A DNA stretch of 64,000 bases from contig BJHW01000002.1 of the NCBI GenBank assembly GCA_005405945.1, positions 1,488,001-1,552,000 of the forward strand. Reading direction: 5' to 3'. The notes beneath the pieces were generated by a model, which saw only the letters and a list, made by a program, of their open reading frames with translations, did no database searches and was not told where the DNA came from. This document shows, piece after piece, positions 1-10,112 of the stretch; the stretch's first letter is position 1, and each line of letters opens with the position of its first letter. The translations under genes and the position numbers were made by a program. The DNA comes from Streptomyces violaceusniger. GTDB taxonomy: Bacteria > Actinomycetota > Actinomycetes > Streptomycetales > Streptomycetaceae.

Positions 1-395
1 CCGACCTTGCGCATCCGCAGGCCGAACGCGATGTTCTCCGCCACCGTCATATGGGGGAAGAGGGCGTACGACTGGAACACCATGCCCATGGCCCGCCGGT
101 TCGCCGGGAGCCGGGTGATGTCGCGGCCGTCCACCTCCACCACGCCGGAGTCGGGCAGCAGATGGCCCGCCACCATGTTCAGCGTGGTGCTCTTGCCGCA
201 ACCCGACGGACCGAGCAGGGTGAGGAACTCCCCTGGCTCCATCGTCAGGTCGATGCCACGGACGACCTCCTTGCCGCCGAGGGCCTTGTGGATCCCCTTG
301 AGGACCAGCCGCCCGCGGGTGCTTCCCGCTCGGGTGGCGGTGTCCGCCCCGGTCGGCGCGCTCTCCTTGCCCACGGTGTCCGTCCCCGCGGTCAC
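1..395 (-). CDS. ABC transporter ATP-binding protein, partial (C-terminus outside window)
   Basis: The reading frame starts at a GTG whose bases overlap the stop of the upstream binding-protein gene (GTGA) and runs off the left edge, so only about 130 N-terminal residues are seen. They show a Walker A motif GPSGCGKST near residue 72 and a Q-loop region FQSYALFPHMTV. This is the usual signature of importer ATPases of the PotA/FbpC/CysA type. An N-terminal extension of about 30 residues, rich in Thr, Ala and Gly, precedes the ATPase fold. The overlap with the binding-protein gene implies one operon, with permease genes expected further left. The substrate is not defined here; the partner binding protein looks PotD-like, so a polyamine or similar small molecule is a guess. 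Confidence 0.85.
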   Translation of the reverse strand, partial: MTAGTDTVGKESAPTGADTATRAGSTRGRLVLKGIHKALGGKEVVRGIDLTMEPGEFLTLLGPSGCGKSTTLNMVAGHLLPDSGVVEVDGRDITRLPANRRAMGMVFQSYALFPHMTVAENIAFGLRMRKV

Positions 396-1470
396 TTGCT
401 CTCCACCTGCTTGTTCCACTTGTCGGTCCAGGCGGAACGGTTCTTGTTGATGGTCTTCCAGTCGAGCTTCAGCAGGGAGTCCACCTTGTCGGTGCTGACG
501 ACCTTGTTCTTCAGGGCCGGGTCCTCCTTGACCCCCTGGACCACCGAGCCGTCGTAGGTCGCCTTGGCGAGCGCGCGCTGGACGGATGGCTCCAGCAGAT
601 GGGCGACGAACTTCTGGGCCAGCTCCTCATGCGGCGCCTTCTTGACCACGTTCGCCGTGGTCACCAGGCCGATCGCACCGTCCTCGGGGTAGACGAACTC
701 GATCGGGAAGTCCTTCTCCGCCAGCGTCGAGGTCCGCGACACCCCCCACACCGAGGCGGCGGCCTGGCCCTGGAGGAAGTAGTTGGACACATCGGCGGTG
801 GTGTCGAACGTCGCCGCGTTCTTGGCGATCTTCTTGACCGCCGTGAGGCCGGGGTCGATGTCCTTCTCCGAGCCGCCGTTCGCCTTGGACGCGCCGACCA
901 GCAGCCCCACCCCATAGGTGTTGGTGATCGAGGGGAGGACCAGCTTGTCCCTCAGCTTGGGGTTGGCCAGATCCTCCCAGGTGGTGGGCTTGGGGATGCC
1001 ATGATCCTCGAACCACTCGGGGTTGTAGGCGATGCCCGTGGCCGTCAGCCCGAACCCCACCCCCGAGTCGTTCTCCATCCGGGCGATCTTCACCACGTGG
1101 TCCACCGGCACCACCTTGGTGTCGATCGACGCGAGCAGCCCGGCCTCCAGCGCCTGCGCCTGGGGACCGTCGTCCACCAGCGCCACGTCGATCTGCGGAT
1201 TGGCGCGCTGCGCCTTGAGTTTGGCGACGGTGTCGGTGGAGGAGCCGGGGATGTAGGTGACCTCGCAGCCGCAGCTCTTCTCGAACGCGGGCAGGACCGA
1301 GTCGCGGAACGCCGTCTCGAACGAGCCGCCGTAGCCGGCCACCACCAGGGTGCCTCCCTTTCCGCCACCGGCGGAGGGGCTGGGGGCGCCGCAGCCGGTG
1401 ACGGCGACGGTGAGCGCGAGGGCACTGGTGACGGCACACAGGGTGGGCAGGGCTGATCGGGGGATGGCAT
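392..1470 (-). CDS. ABC transporter substrate-binding lipoprotein (PotD-like; frame conflict at start)
   Basis: The mature part is a family-1 extracellular solute-binding protein: a lipobox-like VAVTGCG is followed by GGTLVVAGYGGSFETAF and then the two-lobed PotD-like fold. Length from the lipobox is normal, about 335 residues. A strong ribosome site (GGAGG at 1476-1480) precedes an ATG at 1470, but that ATG is in a different frame from the protein. The correct frame has no ATG, GTG or TTG nearby. One extra C just after the ATG would give a perfect lipoprotein signal (MPIPRSALPTLC...TGCG), so I place the start at 1470 and assume a missing base. The gene sits between a GntR regulator and an ABC ATPase on the same strand, so it captures the ligand for that importer. 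Confidence 0.82.
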
Positions 1471-1607
1471 GGCTACCTCCTGCGATGAGAGATGGAAGTG
1501 CCGTTCCCGCTCCCGCGACCGGAGGAGGCGGGAGGGAAGGGGGAAACGAGGGGTGGCCGGGGGAGAGAGGGAGCGGGGAAACGCTGCGGCGGGGAGGCGA
1601 ACAGGGA

Positions 1608-2339
1608 TCAGCGGAGCGGGCCTTGGAGCGAGGTCTCCACGTAGAAGCGGGATGTGTCGGTCGGCAGGATGATTTCGAGGTGTTCGACCACCTCGTCGTT
1701 CTCCGCCCAGGTGACGCGCAGCCAGCGGAAGACCGCGGCACCCGGCTTCAGGCCGAAGAGCTCGGCGTGCTCCTCGTCCAGGGCGTACGGCTCCACGTAG
1801 AGCCGTGAGCGTTGCAGTGGCACGCCCCGGTCGCGGAGGTACATATGGCTCGTGATGCTGACCAGATCCTGGTCGAGCAGGTCGGGGGCGAACCGGAAGG
1901 GCAGCACGGCGAGTTCCGTGCTGGTCACGCGGCCGCCGTCGGGGCTCAGCTTGTGGCGATCGAGCTGCACGACGGCGTCGTTGTCGTCCAGGCCGGGCAG
2001 CCGCAGGGCCGCGCCGCCCGCGGGCAGGACCTTGGCGCTGATCACCCGGTGGTCGCCGTGGGTTTCGGGCCCGCTGGTCAGCACGCCCGCGGAGCGGAGC
2101 AGATTCTCCTCATCGGTGGTCTGTGCGACGAACGTGCCGTGCCTGCGGTACCGGACGACCAGCCCGGCGTCCACGAGCTCGCGCAGCGCGCGCTGCACGG
2201 TGATCCGCGAGACACCGAACCGTTCTCCGAGCTCGGCCTCGGTGGGCACCCGGGTCCCGGGCTGCCACCGGCCGTCCCGGATGTTGCTCTCCAGCTCCCG
2301 GCGGATCTGCTCGTACAGCGGGAGGTCACGTTCGGCCAT
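1608..2339 (-). CDS. GntR-family transcriptional regulator (HutC/UTRA type)
   Basis: A 243-residue protein with an N-terminal winged helix (LYEQIRRELESNIRDGRW, then GERFGVSRITVQRALREL at about residues 37-54) and a C-terminal UTRA-like ligand domain. Such proteins repress neighbouring uptake or catabolic genes and release DNA on binding a small molecule. It starts at ATG 2339 and lies immediately upstream of, and codirectional with, the ABC binding-protein gene. It therefore probably controls this importer and itself. A candidate palindromic operator lies 20-45 bp upstream of the start. The ligand cannot be read from the sequence. Confidence 0.9.
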   Translation of the reverse strand: MAERDLPLYEQIRRELESNIRDGRWQPGTRVPTEAELGERFGVSRITVQRALRELVDAGLVVRYRRHGTFVAQTTDEENLLRSAGVLTSGPETHGDHRVISAKVLPAGGAALRLPGLDDNDAVVQLDRHKLSPDGGRVTSTELAVLPFRFAPDLLDQDLVSITSHMYLRDRGVPLQRSRLYVEPYALDEEHAELFGLKPGAAVFRWLRVTWAENDEVVEHLEIILPTDTSRFYVETSLQGPLR

Positions 2340-2358
2340 GCGAAGAGAGTGATCTCAC

Positions 2359-2382
2359 CCAATTGATATGTCAATACGTTGG
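2359..2382. promoter_or_regulatory. Candidate GntR operator
   Basis: Just upstream of the GntR start is an AT-richer patch containing the inverted repeat TTGA-TATG-TCAA (2363-2374), nested inside CCAAT...GTTGG. Autoregulatory operators at this position are common for HutC-type regulators. The link is inferred only from symmetry and position. The rest of the 270 bp between the regulator and the MFS gene shows nothing else I recognise. Confidence 0.35.
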
Positions 2383-2611
2383 ATGGATATGACCGCCGTG
2401 ATTCGAGCCCGGAAGCCGGATCGCGGCGGCCGGTATCAGGGACGGCCGGCCCGCTGACCCGCTCGGCTCGTCGCGGCTCAGCTCCACCTGCTGGTTGAAG
2501 CCCTGCTGGATTTCCTGGAGCGGCCGCCCGGCGAAGGGCACCTGGCACACGTCCACTCTCGTCGAACCAGCCCAGACTCTCCGCCTGAGGCGTGCGAAGC
2601 GCGGAAGTCCA

Positions 2612-3882
2612 TCAGCGGTCGGGCTCGCTGGGGCCGGGCTGGTTGATGCGTTGCCGCATCGCGGGGAGGTGGCTGGTGAGCAGGGCGATGCCGAGCATGT
2701 TGACCATGGCGAGGGCTGCCATCGGGATCCAGGTGGTGGCCGGGCCGTGGGCGAGAAGTGTGGTCATGAGGGCGGGCGTGGCGACGTCGCCGATGCTGAA
2801 GGCCATTTGGGAGAGCGAGTTGTAGCGGCCGCGACTCGCCGCCGTGGCACAGTCGTTGACGATGGGGGACACGATCAGGCTCTGGACGAGTTCGCCGAGG
2901 GTCACCAGGACGACCGCGGCGAGAGCGAGGCAGACGCCGAATGCCGACGGCACGTAGGCACAGCACAGCACGGCCACGAACGCACCGCCGACGATCGCCT
3001 GCGAGGCCATCAGGCCGCTGCTTCGGCTGCGCCCCGTGATGGCCGCGCCGACGGGCGTGGCGCCCACCGCGCCGAGTACGGCGTTGACCGCGAGGACGGT
3101 GCCGGGTATCCACGGCGGCAGGCGCACCGTATCGACCAGGAAGATGGGAACGCCGAGGGCGAAGGCGAGTGAGAGCAGGGCGAGGCCGAAGTTGAGTACG
3201 ACGAAGCCGAGGACGGGCCGGTCCCGGAGGGTGCTCGCCCAGCCGCTCGTGGGGGCGTGTTCTGAGGGGCGTCGTGTTCTGGTGTGGCGTTGGCGGAAGT
3301 GGCCTGAGTGCCGGCCGAGGCGTCGAGCCGTGTCAGGATCGCCGCGGCGGCGAACGACAGGGCGTTGATGGCGACGATCGCGGTGTATCCGTTCGTCCCG
3401 CCGACCGCGACAGCGAGACTCGCGCCGAGAGCCCCGACACCGAGCCCCGCATGGCGCAGCGAGGTGATCAGGGCGAACCAGGACTCCTGGCGATTCCCCT
3501 CGGCGACGTCGTGCACGAGCGCCGGATAGGCCACCCAGAAAGCCGAGTTGCCGAGTTGTACGACGACCGCGGCGATGAGCAGATGACCGAAGGAGTCCAC
3601 CAACAGGTAGTTGAAGAACCCGACCGCCTGAGTGAGGTTGGAGACCACCACCGTGCTCCGCGCGCCGAACCGATCGCAGAACATGCCGGCACCCGGGGTC
3701 GCCGGAATGCGCACCAACGCCGCGATAGACAAGGCCAGTCCGACCCGGCCGAGGGTCAGGTCGGTCGTCGCGGTGAAGTAGAGGATCGAGAACGGCAGGA
3801 AGAGACCGGTGCCCAGGGCATCGATGGACAGCGCGGAAAACAGGCGTCGGTGGCCACGAGCGTCGGGGAGCCATGCACGCAC
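2612..3882 (-). CDS. MFS transporter (apparent frameshift in central loop)
   Basis: The first half (from 3882 to about 3255) encodes six hydrophobic helices beginning FSALSIDALGTGLFLPFSILYF, with an MFS motif-A-like loop GMFCDRFGARS. The second half (about 3250 to 2612) is in another frame and encodes six more helices starting RPVLGFVVLNFGLALL. The switch falls in the cytosolic loop between helices 6 and 7 at a run of five G (3251-3255); one extra G restores a single 12-helix protein of about 420 residues. I chose GTG 3882, which has an AAAGG site 8 bp upstream; an ATG at 3915 is also possible. It is a membrane drug or metabolite exporter-type protein with unknown substrate. Confidence 0.8.
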
Positions 3883-3997
3883 CGCGGAACCTTTCGGGAC
3901 GTCCCAGCCGCACATGGTTCATGCGACCCCGCCCCGAAAAGGGCAAGACGAGCAACGTATGAAGGAGCTGATCAGTCTGTCAAGCCCCTGCGGAACG

Positions 3998-5611
3998 TCA
4001 GGTGCCGATCGCCTGTGGGTAGCTGAAGAAGTTGGTCGGGTCGTACTTGCGGTTCACCCGGACCAGCCGGTCGTAGTTCGCACCGTAGTAAGCCCGCCGC
4101 CAGTCCTTCAGGGTCGGATCCGGGAAGTTCTGGTAGGAGTGCGGAGGAGGCGTATCGCCGAAGATGGCGTGGTAGAACTCGGGGAGCCACTGAAGGTTCG
4201 CCGTGGCCACGCGGGGCGGGTCGTAGTCCGCCCACGAGGTCTCGGCGGCGAGAATGAACACGGCGTTGCGGTGGACGAACGCCGTCGCGTCCGGCGGCAC
4301 TTGGTTGATCTCGCCACCGAGGGCGAACATGGCGAACCCGGCCCCGTCCTCGTTGTCGCTGCCAGGCCATTCCAGTAGCTGCTCGGCGGCGGCGGCGACC
4401 TGGCCGTCGGTCAGGAGCGTCCGGGAGGTCAGCACCGCCGACTTGGCGGCGAACTGTTGCACCGGCGTCGTGGCGCTCAGCAGTACGCTCGCCTCACCCG
4501 GAGTGACCTCGCGGACCGACGCGTTGTTGTCGGCCCGCTCCTCGGCCGTGCCGATGGCGAGCAGCGGAGCCAGGATGTCGCGCAGCCCCTCCAGGTCGCC
4601 GTAGAACTGGCCGATGGCATTGACGCCCGCGTTGGCGCGGATCTCGTCCCTGGTGAGTCCATGAGTGCCCATGCCGACGCGGAGATGGAACCGCTTGTCG
4701 TCCAGGGTGTCCACGGCGATCCGTTGCGCGGCGGCCATCACCGGCAGTGCCGAGTCCAGGCTCCAGCTCAGCCGGTAGAAGCCCACATCGCCCTGGAACT
4801 GCTCGTACTGGAACGTAAAGCACGTGTTGACGCCGAAGTTGTTCCCCGCGCCGCCGCGGCAGCCCCAGTACAGGTCGGAGTGGGTGTCCTGATTGGCCTC
4901 CACCACGTCTCCGTCGGCCAGCACCACGGTCGTCGAGAGCAGCCGGTCGCAGGTCAGGCCGAACATCTTGTCGCTGAAGCCGATCCCGCCGCCGAGCACC
5001 AGCCCGGCCACCCCGACCGTGGGGCAGCGGCCGGTCGGCACGAACATGCCGTGGTCCTCCAGCATCGGGTGCAGATCGGCGTTGGTGACCCCGGCCCCGA
5101 CGGTGACGGTACCCGCATCGTGTACGACCTTGATCCGCCCGTAGGTCCGGGTCCGGGAGCGGGGCCCAGGCGCCGGGGTGGACTCGATGCTCTTCATACG
5201 GGCCATGTTGAGCAGCAGACCGGTGGTGGCGGAGTACCCGGCGTAGTTGTGGCCCAGCCCGGAGCGGGGCACGGCGGGCAGCCCCACCGTCCGGGCCCAG
5301 CGGACCGCCGTACGGACATCCCTGGTGGTGCCGCACGCCACGATTCCCGCCGGCCGGATCCCGGCGTACCGGTGGTTGAACGGAAGCGCCAGCGGCGGGT
5401 AGCCGGGATCTCCCGGCCGGTAGAGGGTGGAACGCGACGACAGCGCCTGAGCCAGCAGCTCCCAGTCCCGCCGGCTGACCCGCTCCGCCACGTCGGGCGG
5501 TGGCGTGGCAGCGGCGGGCGGTGACTGCGAAGCCATCACCTCCGCGCCCAGAACACCGGCCGTGCCTGCCCGCAGTACGTTCCGTCTGTTGATCAACGTG
5601 GCAGCCCTCAC
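3998..5611 (-). CDS. Tat-exported FAD-linked oxidase (PCMH/BBE family)
   Basis: 537 residues. The N-terminus has a twin-arginine signal (INRRNVLRAGTAGVLGAEVM), so the folded flavoprotein is probably exported. The FAD-binding PCMH domain spans about residues 75-260. It carries the His of SGLGHNYAGYS and the Cys of GRCPTVGVAGLVLGGG, the pair that usually links FAD through two covalent bonds in berberine-bridge-like oxidases. The C-terminus ends with the BBE signature (RRAYYGANYDRLVRVNRKYDP). Relatives oxidise sugars, alkaloids or polyketide intermediates with O2. It stands between an MFS transporter and an AfsR-type activator on the same strand, which would suit a small specialised-metabolism or sugar-oxidising locus. 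The substrate is unknown. Confidence 0.88.
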   Translation of the reverse strand: MRAATLINRRNVLRAGTAGVLGAEVMASQSPPAAATPPPDVAERVSRRDWELLAQALSSRSTLYRPGDPGYPPLALPFNHRYAGIRPAGIVACGTTRDVRTAVRWARTVGLPAVPRSGLGHNYAGYSATTGLLLNMARMKSIESTPAPGPRSRTRTYGRIKVVHDAGTVTVGAGVTNADLHPMLEDHGMFVPTGRCPTVGVAGLVLGGGIGFSDKMFGLTCDRLLSTTVVLADGDVVEANQDTHSDLYWGCRGGAGNNFGVNTCFTFQYEQFQGDVGFYRLSWSLDSALPVMAAAQRIAVDTLDDKRFHLRVGMGTHGLTRDEIRANAGVNAIGQFYGDLEGLRDILAPLLAIGTAEERADNNASVREVTPGEASVLLSATTPVQQFAAKSAVLTSRTLLTDGQVAAAAEQLLEWPGSDNEDGAGFAMFALGGEINQVPPDATAFVHRNAVFILAAETSWADYDPPRVATANLQWLPEFYHAIFGDTPPPHSYQNFPDPTLKDWRRAYYGANYDRLVRVNRKYDPTNFFSYPQAIGT

Positions 5612-5842
5612 AAGACGCGCTTCGGAGACGTGATCGCCTCCGCCCGCGCCAAGTCAACCGGTGCTCGGCCGGCACAGCCGCGCATCGGCTTCCGTCGACA
5701 GGTCCGCAACCCGAAAGGATGCCGACCTGCCGCTGAATGCCCCACCTCGTATGAAGAACGGGGCCCATCCGCTCGCTCGGGGCGGTTCGAGTGTCGCGTG
5801 CCCTTCCCGGACTTCGCCCCGGTCGGACCGCCCGCCGCAGGA

Positions 5843-8800
5843 TCAGGGGCTCCACCAGACCCAGGACATCTCGGCCTTGCGCCGGCACGCGCGGGCTCTG
5901 TCCGGCTGCCCCAGTTGCTCCCATGCCTGGCTCAGCACACTCAGGATCGACCCGCGGCGCCACTTGTTGCCGATGGAGCCGAGAGCCAGTGCCTGCTCGG
6001 CATGTGTGGCCGCCTCGGCCGGGTGGTTCGCCGCGAGGTACACCTCGGCCAGCCGGGCGTGGGTGGAACCCTCCCAGAGCCGCTGCCGGTTGTCGCGGAA
6101 CGTGTTGAGCGCCTCCAGCAGTTCGCTCAGTGCCGCAGCATGCCGTCCTGCCCGGTGCAGGGCGATTCCCAGGGCGAGTTGGCCATTGGCGATGCGCCAG
6201 GTGCTGCCCAGGCTCCGCCGGAGGGCGACTCCCCGTGCGGCGAGGTCGACGGCGCTGTCGGCCCGGCCCGTGGCGGCGTGCACGCGGGAGAGATTGGACA
6301 ACACACCGGCCACGCAGGCGAGGTTGTCGTCGGCCCGGAAGCCGCGCAGTGCCTCGCGGAGGTGTGTTTCCGCGTCGTCGTAGCGCTGCTGGTAGATCGC
6401 TACGACGCCACGTACGTTCACGGCGTGGCAGGCGGTGGTCAGGTCGCCGGCGGCAGTCGCGAGCAGGCCCGCGCGGCGGGCGTCGTCGTCGGCCTGCTGC
6501 TGCCCCCTGGTGACGGGGAACATCCCCGCCAGGGCCAGGCGGGCCCGGCCCTCCGCGGCCGTGTCCCCGGCGATATGGGCGGCATGGCCCACCGAACGGG
6601 CCGCCGCCTCGTACTGGAGGTAGTGCGTACCGGACTCGACCAGGTCCCTGGTGGCCAGGAGGAGGTCCGCCGCGCGGCGCACGGCGCCTCTCTCCGGGGA
6701 CTTGGCGCCCTGCTGGGCGCAGGTGAGGAGGCAGTCCGCTTCGCTGAGGAGCCAGTCCAGCGCGGTGCGGGCGCCCCCGAAGTCCTGCCCGGGGTGGTCG
6801 GTGGACAACAGATGGCCGACGAGCCGGTCTCCCGGCCGTCCCATCGCGTACACGCGCGCCGCCGAGGCCACATAGAAGTCCCGCATGCGCGACATCGCGG
6901 CCGCTCGGTCTGCCGGCGGCTCATCCCGCTCGGCGCGGTCGCGCGCGTAGATGCGAACGAGGTCGTGGTAACGGTAGCGGCCGGGCTCGGGCGAATGCAG
7001 CAGGCTGGTATCGACGAGCGACTCGAGTAATCGCTCGGCCTCTTGGGCGGTGACGCCGAGGATGGCCGTGGCCGCGGCCAGGGAGATGTCCGGTCCGTAG
7101 GTGAGCGCGAGCAGCCGGAAGGCCCGCGCCTGCGAGGGCCCCAGTTGCGCGTATCCGAACTCGAAGCTCGTCTTGACGGCCAGGTCCCCGGCCCGCAGTT
7201 CGTGCAGGCGGCGGTGGGCGTCGGCCAGGCGGTCGGTCAGGTTGCGCACGGTCCAGGCGGGGCGGGTCGTCAGCCGGGCGGCGGCGATCCTGATGGCCAG
7301 GGGCAGATAGCCGCAGGCGGCGACGGCCTGGCGGCAGGCGTGGGGCTCGGCCGCGGCCCGCTCGTCGCCGATGATGCGGGTGAACAGGGCCAGCGCCTCG
7401 GACTGGGCCATGGTGCTGAGGTCGACCACATGGGCGCCGTCGAGCCCGGTCATCGGGGCGCGGCTGGTGATCAGCGTGGCGCAGGTCGGAGACCCGGGCA
7501 GCAGCGGGCGCACCTGCGCCGTGTCATGGGCGTTGTCCAGCAGGACCAGCACCCGGCGGTCGGCCAGGACCGAGCGGTACAGCGCCGCCCGCTCCTGCAA
7601 CCCCTCCGGGATCTCCGCGGGCGGGGTGCCCAGCGCACGGAGGAATGTGCCCAGTACGGCCGCGGGATCGGCGGGCTGGGCGTTGTGGCCGATGAGATCG
7701 ACGAACAGCTGCCCGTCGGGGAACCGCTCCCTGGCCGTGTGCGCGACGCACACGGCCAGGGCCGTCTTGCCCACCCCGCCGAGTCCCTGCACCACGGAGA
7801 TCGCCATCACCGTCCCCTGGGCGAGCGGCAGCCGCTTCCGCAAGGTGTCCATGACGGCGGCGCGCCCGGTGAAGTCGGCGAGTTTCGCCGGGAGTTGCGC
7901 CGGACGGGGCGCGGGGGAGGGTGAGGCCGTGGGCACCGCTTTGGCCCCGGCCGGGAGCCTTCGTGGCCCGGCGAGCGTGGGGTCGGCGCGCAGGATGCGC
8001 TGATGGAGCCGGGCGAGTTCGGCGCTGGGCGCCACGCCCAGTTCCTCGGACAGGAGGCGGCGGGTGTCGGTGTACACACCCAGCGCCTCCGCCTGTCGGC
8101 CGCTGCGGTAGAGCGCCGTCATCAGCAGTGTGCGCAGCCGCTCGCGCAGCGGGTGCTCCGCGGTCAGCGCGGTCAGCTCCGAGACGGCATCGGTGTGCAG
8201 GCCCAGTTCCAGGTCGAGTTCGAGGCGCGCCTCCAGCAGGGACAGGCGCCGCTGCTCCAGACGGGCGCGCTGGGCCTCGGCGTACGGGCCGGGAACTCCG
8301 GCCAGCGGCTGTCCCTCCCACAGCTCCGCCGCCATGTGCAGCAGTTTCCGCGCGCCGGTCAACTCCCCTTCCGCCGTGGCACGTTCCGCCCGTGCCTCGT
8401 AGTCCTCGCACACCGCGAGGTCCAGTGCCCCGGGCCGCATCCGCAGTGCGTACCCTCCGGCCTCCGACACCAGGACGCCGGGCCCCAGCGCTCGGCGGAG
8501 ACGGAAGGCGTGGGTACGTAAGCCGGCGATCGCCTGAGGCGGTGGGGCGTCGCCCCACACCCCGTCGACCAGCTCGCCCGCGGTGGCGGTGCGCCCCCGC
8601 AGCAGGAGCACACACAGCACGGCGCGCTCCAGCGGCCTGAGGACCGGGAGCGCCTGCTCGCCACGCCAGATGCGAACGGGCCCCAGTACGGCGAACCGCA
8701 GCGCCGAGTCCGCGCCACCGGATGCCGAGAGGCCGCGGTGCCGCTGGGGGAGGGGAACCCGAGGTGTTCCAGTGGCGCACCGAACATGTCCTCCAGCACC

Positions 8801-9066
8801 CGTTGGCTCGACGGCCCCGGGTACGGCGGATCAGGCTCACGCCACCGGTGGAATTGCCGGGCCGTCACCTGTTCCGGCTCTCCCAGACGGGCGGCGACAT
8901 TGGCGTAGACCGCGAGAAATACCGCGGGGTGACTCCACTGACGCTCTTCGCACAGTCGCCCGAATACGGTTCGCCCCAATGCCGCCACGTCCCGGTGCCG
9001 CCGATTCCGTTCTGCCAGACGCTCGGAAACACCGTAGTCCCAGGCCGAACCACTCGCAGTGCACAA
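5843..9066 (-). CDS. AfsR/SARP-family regulator with extra N-terminal domain (apparent frameshift)
   Basis: From about 8690 leftward the frame encodes an OmpR-like DNA-binding domain (LRFAVLGPVRIWRG), a BTAD domain (...LLSEELGVAPSAELARLHQRIL), an NB-ARC ATPase with P-loop GLGGVGKTAL and VLVLLDNA, and a C-terminal TPR region: a full AfsR-type activator. Upstream, in another frame (9066 to about 8755), lies a conserved Streptomyces regulator N-terminus (RTVFGRLCEERQW... VTARQFHRW... RVLEDMFGAPLEHLGFP). Adding one base in the G runs at 8746-8755 fuses both into one protein of about 1,070 residues. The exact start is unsure (TTG 9066 shown). Such proteins switch on specialised-metabolite genes. 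It is divergent from a GNAT gene across a 113-bp gap. Confidence 0.82.
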
Positions 9067-9179
9067 TCAGCCGAAAGTCTGATGCAAAATTCCCGATCGT
9101 CCGGGGAATTTCGCAATCCGCTTGAACGCCCATTCGATCGACCGGCGGTTCCGGGCATTTTTCTGCCTAGACTTCCGCC

Positions 9180-9710
9180 GTGAACGACACCACACACACC
9201 ATACGGATCAGACCGGGCAATGTGGCCGACGCGCCGGCGGTGCTGGACATGCTCGACGCCGCGGTGGTCTGGATGAACGATCGTGGCAACACCGAGCAGT
9301 GGGGCACGATGCCGTACTCGCGGAGGCCCGGCGGGGTGGCGCGGGTCGAGCGGTACCTGACCGAGAACGCCCCATTCATCGCGGAGTCGGACGGAGTGCC
9401 CGTCGGAGCCCTGGTGCTGGACTCCGGGCCCAGTCCGCGGATGCCGATCGCCCCGGCCGGCGAACCCGAGCGATACGTCCGGCTGCTGGTCTCCGACCGA
9501 CGGCACCCCGGCCGGGGCATCGGGGCGGCGCTGCTGGCCCATGCCGCGGAGGAGACCCGGCGGGCCGGCGTGGAGCTGCTGCGGGTCGATTGCTGGGCGG
9601 GCGGCGGGGGCGAACTGGTCGCGTTCTACGAGCGCAACGGTTTCACGCCCACCGAGCGCTTCCTGTCCGGGGAGTGGCCGGGGCAGGTGCTGGCGCGGCG
9701 GGTCGACTGA
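9180..9710 (+). CDS. GNAT-family N-acetyltransferase
   Basis: 176 residues from GTG 9180. The GNAT fold is clear: the acetyl-CoA-binding motif A is VRLLVSDRRHPGRGIGAALLAHA (about residues 100-122), and motif B is LVAFYERNGFTPTERF. It transfers an acetyl group from acetyl-CoA to an amine; the substrate is not predictable. The gene is divergent from the AfsR-type activator, so the two could share a control region. Confidence 0.88.
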   Translation: MNDTTHTIRIRPGNVADAPAVLDMLDAAVVWMNDRGNTEQWGTMPYSRRPGGVARVERYLTENAPFIAESDGVPVGALVLDSGPSPRMPIAPAGEPERYVRLLVSDRRHPGRGIGAALLAHAAEETRRAGVELLRVDCWAGGGGELVAFYERNGFTPTERFLSGEWPGQVLARRVD

Positions 9711-10112
9711 TGTGTGCGGGGCGCCGCCGCATGCGCTCGACGCCCCGGCCCCGTTACTCGCCGTCCGCTTCCGGCGCGGAAGAGCTCAGAGCCCTCGGAC
9801 CCGCTCGTCGTGAATCGCGGTCATCGGTCTCACACCCCGGCCACGGCCCTGGTCCGTATCCGCAGCGGGAGTTCGGCACACGGAAGGTGAGGGATCTCGG
9901 GTGGGGCGGCGCCCAGGCGGCGAGGGCGTGGTACATGACGTCGCCGCGACGTTCCAGGGAGCAGATGAGATCGACGGGCCAACCGGTGTTGCCAGTTCCT
10001 CCACCGCCTGCCGTGGCGGCAGCGCACCCCCTGTCCCACCGCACGCCTTTTCGGCCGGTGTGCGCCCCAGGCCCCGGACCACCGTCCGCGCCCGAGTGAG
10101 AGAGGTGCCTGA
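9711..10112. other. Gap with no convincing gene
   Basis: About 400 bp between the acetyltransferase and the aldehyde dehydrogenase, whose 3' end faces it. Several short overlapping frames exist on the minus strand, for example one ending MTAIHDERVRGL near 9786. None has a ribosome site, a recognisable domain or a consistent single frame, so it may be gene debris. Confidence 0.3.

Noticed and set aside
4457..5524. Long open frame on the plus strand (355 codons)
   Set aside because: Antisense shadow of the FAD oxidase: the minus-strand protein has a full PCMH/BBE fold, whereas this frame gives only Arg/Gly/Val-rich sequence without a domain.
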